Part shown: one piece after another, positions 60,517-64,000 of the stretch
How positions within the stretch are numbered: the stretch's first letter is position 1
Layout: every line of letters starts with the position of its first letter
Source: Rhodococcus ruber
Lineage (GTDB): Bacteria; Actinomycetota; Actinomycetes; Mycobacteriales; Mycobacteriaceae
Assembly: GCF_027270735.1 (NCBI RefSeq)
Contig: NZ_JAPWIJ010000001.1
Coordinates: 186,001 to 250,000, forward strand
Direction: 5' to 3'
DNA length: 64,000 bases
Made by a program: the position numbers and the translations under genes
The notes under the pieces: generated by a model
Database searches by the model: none
Seen by the model: the letters and a program-made list of their open reading frames with translations, nothing else
Told to the model about the DNA's origin: nothing

Positions 60517-61014
60517 TCAGCTACCCGACGTAACAGTCTCGACAATCGATGCCTTCCATCGAACCCCGAATCCCTCAGGTATCGAACCCCTTTGGTGGTA
60601 CTCCAGCGCACCGCTGTACGTCACACTGAACGCGCCGAGGTGGCGAGTCGGGATCAACTGCCGGCGTTGCGCGAGCAGACCCGCCCGATCCAGGACGCGG
60701 AGACTGCCCCGCGGTTTCGAGCGAAAGTCCAACCACAGGTATCTGTCCCACATCAGGCAGCCGTGCAGCGTGACATCACCGACCACCGCACCGTCACCCA
60801 TCATCGTGGTGAAGCCGTCGTCGACGTGAGCTACCCACTCCGTTCTGCCATCGATATCAACGGCCTCGACTCGAGCCGGCACCTCGGTACACACCTTCGC
60901 GGGCAGTTCCATCTGCTCGGGTGACGCCCAGTACGTCGTAGGTGTGAACACCGCGCCTACGGCAGGCTCGTCAGGCCACGGTTCCATGTCCTCGAGCATC
61001 CACAGTTGCGACAT
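60517..61014 (-). CDS. Hypothetical protein, 165 residues
   Basis: Not recognised. The ATG at 61014 lies 15 bases after the formamidase stop, so it is co-directional and probably co-transcribed. The sequence is Trp- and Asp-rich (MSQLWMLEDMEPWPDEP, LHGCLMWDRYLWLDF) with no span or signal. A role with formamidase in amide use is possible but not supported by any motif. Its stop is close to the MerR promoter region, which is read on the same strand. Confidence 0.65.
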   Translation of the reverse strand: MSQLWMLEDMEPWPDEPAVGAVFTPTTYWASPEQMELPAKVCTEVPARVEAVDIDGRTEWVAHVDDGFTTMMGDGAVVGDVTLHGCLMWDRYLWLDFRSKPRGSLRVLDRAGLLAQRRQLIPTRHLGAFSVTYSGALEYHQRGSIPEGFGVRWKASIVETVTSGS

Positions 61015-61029
61015 ATCAGGCGAAGTCGA

Positions 61030-62283
61030 TCAGAACTGCGCCCGAGGCGCTCCCATCCCCGGGTCGATTTGGAACGGTCCGCTGGCCGACGGCGCAATCG
61101 GAAAATCGAAGATTGCCGTGGGGATGTACACGGTGGCACAGGAGTTCGGGATGTCCACCACCCCGGACAGGCGTCCTTCGATCGGGGCCGATCCCAGTAA
61201 CAGATATGCCTGTTCGGGGCTGTAGCCGAACTTGGTGAGGTAGTCGATCGCGTGCATACATGCGTTCTGGTACGACAAGTCGGAGTCCAGATACTTCTGC
61301 TCACCGTCGACGGTCACCGAAATACCGGAGAAGGCAATCCATTCCGAGTACTGCGGTGCGGTGTTGCCCGGCATGAAGATCGCGTTCTCGCTCACCCCGT
61401 AGGTCTCCATGCCACCCTTGATCAGGTCGACGTGCAGGTCCATGAAGCCGCCCATTTCGATGGCTCCGCAGAACGTGATCTCTCCGTCTCCCTGCGAGAA
61501 GTGCAAGTCTCCGAACGACAACTTCGCCCCCGGCACGAACACCGGATAGAAGACGCGGGTGCCCTTGGTCAGGTTCTTGATGTCCTGATTTCCGCCGTTC
61601 TCACGGGGCGGTGCCGTGCGCGCGGCTTCACCTGCAACGCGGGAGAACTCGTCACCGCTCAGTGATCCCAGGATTGCCCCGTCGAGTTCGGGTGCCAAAG
61701 CCAGCGGCGGGACACGGTTGGGGTCGGTGGCGATCAGTGCACCTTCACGGGCGTTCCATTTCGCCAACAATTGCGCCGACGGCGCAGTCCCCATCAGGCC
61801 AGGGTGGGTGATACCGGTGTACTTCACGTGCGGGACGTGGCGAGACGTTGTGGTCTGCCCGGAAAAATCCCAGATCGCCTTGTACGCGTCGGGGAATCGA
61901 TCGGTGAGGAACCCGCCGCCGTTCTGCTTGGCGAAGATGCCCGTGTAACCCCAGCCCTGACCGGCCAGCGGACCCGAATCCTCCTGCGGGATCGGACCGA
62001 CGTCGAGAATATCGACGATCAACAGATCACCGGGCTCGGCTCCCTCGATGTGGAACGGCCCGGACAGCGTGTGCACGTTGTTGAGCGGCGCATTCAGGAT
62101 GTCCTCGGCCGAATCGTCATTGTGGATTGCCCCGTCGAACCATTCGCGACAATGCGCTCGAAAAGACGTGCCGGGTTTGACCGTAACCGCCGCCGGGATA
62201 TCGGGATGCCATCGGTTGTGGCCGACGATCTCCTGTTCGGTGAAACTCTTCGTCGAGTCGAGCGGAAACAGCAGTTCGGGCAC
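61030..62283 (-). CDS. fmdA: Formamidase (acetamidase/formamidase family)
   Basis: This 417-residue FmdA/AmdA-family amidase hydrolyses formamide or short amides to ammonia and carboxylate. Family blocks are VGHNRWHPDIPAAVTV near the N-terminus, EGAEPGDLLIVDILDVGP, HPGLMGTAPS, FGDLHFSQGDGEITFCGAIE and YLLLGSAPIEGRLSGVVDIPN. The GTG at 62283 gives a full-length start. The divergent zinc-ribbon gene (FmdB-like) lies 140 bases away, the pairing known from amide-utilisation clusters. It is the first gene of a short minus-strand transcript with the 165-residue protein. Confidence 0.92.
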   Translation of the reverse strand: MPELLFPLDSTKSFTEQEIVGHNRWHPDIPAAVTVKPGTSFRAHCREWFDGAIHNDDSAEDILNAPLNNVHTLSGPFHIEGAEPGDLLIVDILDVGPIPQEDSGPLAGQGWGYTGIFAKQNGGGFLTDRFPDAYKAIWDFSGQTTTSRHVPHVKYTGITHPGLMGTAPSAQLLAKWNAREGALIATDPNRVPPLALAPELDGAILGSLSGDEFSRVAGEAARTAPPRENGGNQDIKNLTKGTRVFYPVFVPGAKLSFGDLHFSQGDGEITFCGAIEMGGFMDLHVDLIKGGMETYGVSENAIFMPGNTAPQYSEWIAFSGISVTVDGEQKYLDSDLSYQNACMHAIDYLTKFGYSPEQAYLLLGSAPIEGRLSGVVDIPNSCATVYIPTAIFDFPIAPSASGPFQIDPGMGAPRAQF

Positions 62284-62423
62284 GAGGCACCTCCGGTTGC
62301 GCGGATTCTCCTCCCTCGATCATTGCACCGTCGTGGAGTATCCGGCCCGATATGCCGTGTAAATCTTGTATGACGTTGCGCCGGAACGCGACTGATTCGG
62401 CACCTCGCGCTACTCTCGGATGC

Positions 62424-62711
62424 GTGCCCACCTACAGCTTCCGCTGCGCACAGCGTTGCGCCCCCGTCGAGCAGAGATTCACCATGGCCGACGTTCCCGG
62501 CGAGGTGTTGTGCCCGGAATGCGGCGAGGCAGCCGCACGACAGATCTCTTCTCCCGCCCTCGGCCGAGGAAACAGCGCTGCGATGAAGGCGCACGACGCC
62601 TCACGCGCTACCGCCGACACACCGACAGTGGTCTCCTCCATCCCAGCGACAGGTCGGGCCTCGAGCCCAACCACATCGAACCCGCTCCACCGCCGCCTGC
62701 CCCGCCCCTGA
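62424..62711 (+). CDS. fmdB: FmdB-type zinc-ribbon protein
   Basis: This 95-residue protein has VPTYSFRCAQRC and LCPECGEAAARQISS, which give the four Cys of the FmdB/CxxC zinc ribbon (the first pair is C-x3-C here), followed by a Ser/Pro/Thr-rich disordered tail. The GTG at 62424 starts MPTYSF, the usual family start. FmdB is a putative regulatory protein of formamidase expression; the divergent fmdA gene supports that link. Confidence 0.85.
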   Translation: MPTYSFRCAQRCAPVEQRFTMADVPGEVLCPECGEAAARQISSPALGRGNSAAMKAHDASRATADTPTVVSSIPATGRASSPTTSNPLHRRLPRP

Positions 62712-62753
62712 CAGCTGCGTTTCTCTTCCGGGCCGACGGGGAAGTCCGACGGC

Positions 62754-63974
62754 ATGCCCGAGCTACCCCCTCCCCCGTCCATCGCCGACGGCGCCGCCAC
62801 CGACGATGTCGTCGCCTGGGTTGCCGAGCATCTGGGTGATCTGACGCGCGAGGGGCCGGATCGCATCACGGCGGGTGGCATCCGCGGCGGGCAGTCCGCT
62901 GCCGATACTGCCCTGGCCGGACTCGATATCACCGGCTACGCCCGCGACCGCAGCACCGTCCTCCCGGTGAATCGCCGCGGTGCCAGCCGCATGTCGCCGT
63001 ACATTCGCCACGGACTGCTGACGCTACGAGAAGTCTGGGACGCGGTAGCCGACGCTCCTCCACGCGATCGTTCCCGCTATCGCGACGAACTGATGTGGCA
63101 GGAGTACGCCCGCCACCTCTACGCACGCACCGGATCGGATCTCGGCCGTTCGCTACGGCGTGAGCAGCCGCGACCGCTGGGCTGGACCGCGCACCCGTGG
63201 CCCGCGGAGATGAACTGCATGTCCTCTGTGGTGGGTGAATTGCACGACGACGGTTGGCTGGTCAACCAAACCCGCATGTGGCTCGCCTCCCAATGGGCAG
63301 TCCGCGCCGGAGCAACGTGGCGGGACGGCGAAGACGAGATGTTCGCCCACCTGCTCGACGGCTCTCGCGCCGCGAACCGCCTCGGCTGGCAGTGGACCGT
63401 CGGTACCGGAAGTGGGAAGGTCTACGGCTTCAGTCGATGGCAGGTGAACAAGCGCGCACCATCCCTGTGCCGCAACTGCGCGCTGAAAGACGCGTGCCCC
63501 ATCGAGAATTGGCCCGACGACGATCTCGGACCGGCAGTCGACGGCCCCGATCTCAACAAGGCACCGGTACCCGCGGGCCCGGCACACATGGAAGGTGATG
63601 GTGCAGAACAGGTCTGGCTGACTGCCGAATCGCTCGGCACCGCAGACCCCGCCATGGCTGCGAATCCCGAGCGACCTGCCGTCTTCGTGTTCGACGAACC
63701 CCTGTTGCGAAAGCTTCGCCTCTCCGGGAAGCGACTGGTCTTTCTCGCCGAGACGCTCGGCGAGATCGCGTCGTCCCGCCCGTTGGAAGTGCGACGAGGC
63801 CGAGTGGCCGATGAGCTCTCCGGACGGTCGTTGGCCGCAACGTGGGCGCCCGTTCCCGGCTTTTCCCGCATCGCCGACGCCATCGCCCCGGTCGAGTTGC
63901 ATCCGTGGCCCTGGCTGACGCGTCCCACCACATCCTCGGTCCGTTCGTTCAGCGCGTGGCGGCGCAGTCATTGA
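62754..63974 (+). CDS. Photolyase/cryptochrome-like protein with reversed domain order
   Basis: This 406-residue protein carries a photolyase FAD-binding domain first: SRMSPYIRHGLLTLREVW, DELMWQEYARHLYAR, LVNQTRMWLASQWAVRAGA and LLDGSRAANRLGWQWTVGTG. A Cys-rich segment LCRNCALKDACPIENWP (about residues 238-254) could bind a metal or cluster. The last 100 residues (AVFVFDEPLLRKLRLSGKRL, LVFLAETLGEI, LEVRRGRVADEL) resemble the alpha/beta antenna domain that is N-terminal in ordinary photolyases. This is therefore a circularly permuted-looking member. Light-driven DNA repair is inferred from the FAD region only. Confidence 0.78.
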   Translation: MPELPPPPSIADGAATDDVVAWVAEHLGDLTREGPDRITAGGIRGGQSAADTALAGLDITGYARDRSTVLPVNRRGASRMSPYIRHGLLTLREVWDAVADAPPRDRSRYRDELMWQEYARHLYARTGSDLGRSLRREQPRPLGWTAHPWPAEMNCMSSVVGELHDDGWLVNQTRMWLASQWAVRAGATWRDGEDEMFAHLLDGSRAANRLGWQWTVGTGSGKVYGFSRWQVNKRAPSLCRNCALKDACPIENWPDDDLGPAVDGPDLNKAPVPAGPAHMEGDGAEQVWLTAESLGTADPAMAANPERPAVFVFDEPLLRKLRLSGKRLVFLAETLGEIASSRPLEVRRGRVADELSGRSLAATWAPVPGFSRIADAIAPVELHPWPWLTRPTTSSVRSFSAWRRSH

Positions 63975-64000
63975 TGCGCGCTACCGTGCTCGCACTTCGA

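Overview
The window is high-GC DNA (roughly two-thirds G+C by eye) with densely packed genes on both strands. It most likely comes from a Rhodococcus-type actinobacterium of the order Mycobacteriales. Support comes from the gene content: an LCP cell-wall ligase, WhiB, BfrB ferritins with IdeR-like iron boxes, DUF5926, DUF5313 and DUF6474 proteins, a GabD2-type dehydrogenase, an F420-type LLM oxidoreductase and a DUF222/HNH (13E12-type) protein. GTG starts, 1-4 base gene overlaps and apparently leaderless genes are common. I saw no tRNA, rRNA, insertion sequence, prophage or CRISPR array.

Layout. 1-9.3 kb: LCP protein (cut by the left edge), tandem ferritins with an iron-box region, DUF5926, a phosphodiesterase, a zinc-ribbon membrane protein and a rhodanese, then a cluster of DnaA-box-like 9-mers, an LLM oxidoreductase, an acyltransferase and sodA. 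9.3-18.1 kb: siderophore-binding lipoprotein with a [2Fe-2S] thioredoxin-like protein, a GDT1-type exporter behind a yybP-ykoY-type (manganese) riboswitch, two kinase-like membrane proteins without a response regulator, and a sugar ABC importer without its ATPase. 18.2-24.2 kb: SDR, RecB-like nuclease, DUF6474 and a YcnI-CopC-CopD copper cluster. 24.3-33 kb looks accessory: DUF6924 protein, small secreted protein, a type II restriction-modification pair (m5C methyltransferase and GIY-YIG nuclease), LysR with a TDT transporter, VOC protein, pRiA4b ORF-3-like protein and an orphan protein. 33.2-43 kb: ferric-iron ABC importer, MarR with a 14-span MFS pump carrying a long tail, a beta-propeller lipoprotein, GabD2-type dehydrogenase and a secreted lipase. 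44-50.6 kb: TipAS-type MerR regulator and WhiB overlapping tail to tail, amidohydrolase, DUF5313, RraA, a hydrolase/TetR pair with twin operators, and a short threonyl-tRNA synthetase behind a threonine leader-peptide attenuator. 50.7-64 kb: serine hydrolase, class IV aminotransferase, aldo-keto reductase, GNAT, an iron-box-controlled binding protein, DUF222/HNH protein, MerR regulator, formamidase with an FmdB-type zinc ribbon, and a photolyase-like protein whose domains appear in swapped order.

Together the genes stress metal homeostasis (two ferritins, two siderophore-binding proteins, one ferric ABC importer, a manganese riboswitch, a copper cluster, SOD) and inducible defence or detoxification (RM system, MarR-MFS, TetR-hydrolase, two MerR systems, attenuated second ThrRS). 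The two most distinctive signals are the complete threonine attenuator at 49.2-49.4 kb and the swapped-domain photolyase-like gene at 62.8-64.0 kb.
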